Made by a program: the position numbers and the translations under genes. Shown in pieces: positions 63,803 through 64,000 of a DNA stretch of 64,000 bases. The notes beneath the pieces are model-generated. The model ran no database searches. It saw nothing but the letters and a program-made list of their open reading frames with translations, and was not told the origin of the DNA. The stretch is from NCBI GenBank assembly GCA_964017045.1, contig OZ024802.1:13280435-13344434 (forward strand), read 5' to 3'. How positions within the stretch are numbered: position 1 is the first letter of the stretch; each line of letters starts with the position of its first letter. The DNA comes from Omphiscola glabra. Taxonomy: Eukaryota > Mollusca > Gastropoda > Lymnaeidae.

Positions 63803-64000
63803 ATTTATGTCTCCAATCTTTTTTCACGGCGGGCCGGATAACAAACAAACAAAAACAAAAAAAATGACGAGTGTGGGCCGGATAATGATTACGTACAATA
63901 ATTTCAAGCCAGAACGAAATTTCAAGTACCGTCGGCCGGCCAGTTGAACTGGCCTCGCGGGCCGGATCCGGCCCGATGGCCGTAGTTTGGAGACCCCTGT
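63803..64000. mobile_element. MITE-like element, near-complete at the window edge
   Basis: The left end gtctccaatcttttttcacg is mirrored by the right end gtttggagacccctgt at the last bases of the window. The interior is rich in the words gggccgg and ccggcc. The target duplication cannot be checked. Confidence 0.5.

Larger units (their letters stand above)
60627..64000. other. Region upstream of the IRF exon
   Basis: Presumed intron and/or 5' flank of the IRF. Contains a 42-bp array (60789-61135), a LINE fragment (62234-62965) and two MITE-like elements near the right edge. No first exon of the IRF could be supported. Confidence 0.7.

Overview
This is an invertebrate animal nuclear segment: AT-rich, with intron-split genes using GT-AG junctions, many minisatellites, long G/C homopolymer runs and small DNA transposons. 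The protein set is a CSL/RBPJ Notch effector, a MINDY deubiquitinase, an oxalate/formate-type MFS carrier and an IRF that keeps its C-terminal association domain. It suggests a lophotrochozoan, most likely a mollusc and perhaps a gastropod. That placement is inferred from gene content and texture, not from a search.

Layout. (1) At 1-2472 on the minus strand is the 5' part of a MINDY-1/2-type K48 deubiquitinase gene; the rest lies off the left edge. (2) At about 3.64-3.77 kb is a compact divergent promoter with ETS-, NRF1- and YY1-like words. (3) At 5198-32859 on the plus strand is a complete RBPJ/Su(H) gene. I could assemble 14 coding exons that sum exactly to 723 codons plus stop, with matching phases at every junction. 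A probable 3' UTR of about 6 kb runs to near 39.02 kb. Its introns carry a dead Tigger/pogo element, hAT and piggyBac MITEs, a piggyBac remnant and several minisatellites. (4) From 39.8 to 41.86 kb are three tandem arrays with units of 46, 32 and 64 bp. (5) At 41877-50111 on the minus strand is a complete six-exon MFS transporter gene (552 aa) with unusually dense minisatellites. (6) From 50.1 to 57.1 kb is a gene-poor interval with degenerate repeats. (7) At 58554-60626 on the minus strand is an IRF whose DNA-binding domain, linker and association domain lie in one exon. (8) From 60.8 to 64 kb are a 42-bp array, a LINE reverse-transcriptase fragment and two MITE-like elements.

The genes do not form a pathway. 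MINDY and RBPJ share a head-to-head promoter. The MFS and IRF genes both read leftward, and the MFS gene converges on RBPJ.

The most unusual structure is in the MFS gene. Three separate minisatellites appear to have grown from RNA-processing signals: the 5' splice sites of exons 2 and 3, and the candidate poly(A) signal just after the stop. The most interesting protein feature is the RBPJ N-terminal extension of about 270 residues. It is His/Gln-rich, carries a perfect PxDLS (CtBP-type) motif, and may be modified by a 54-nt in-phase cassette exon.
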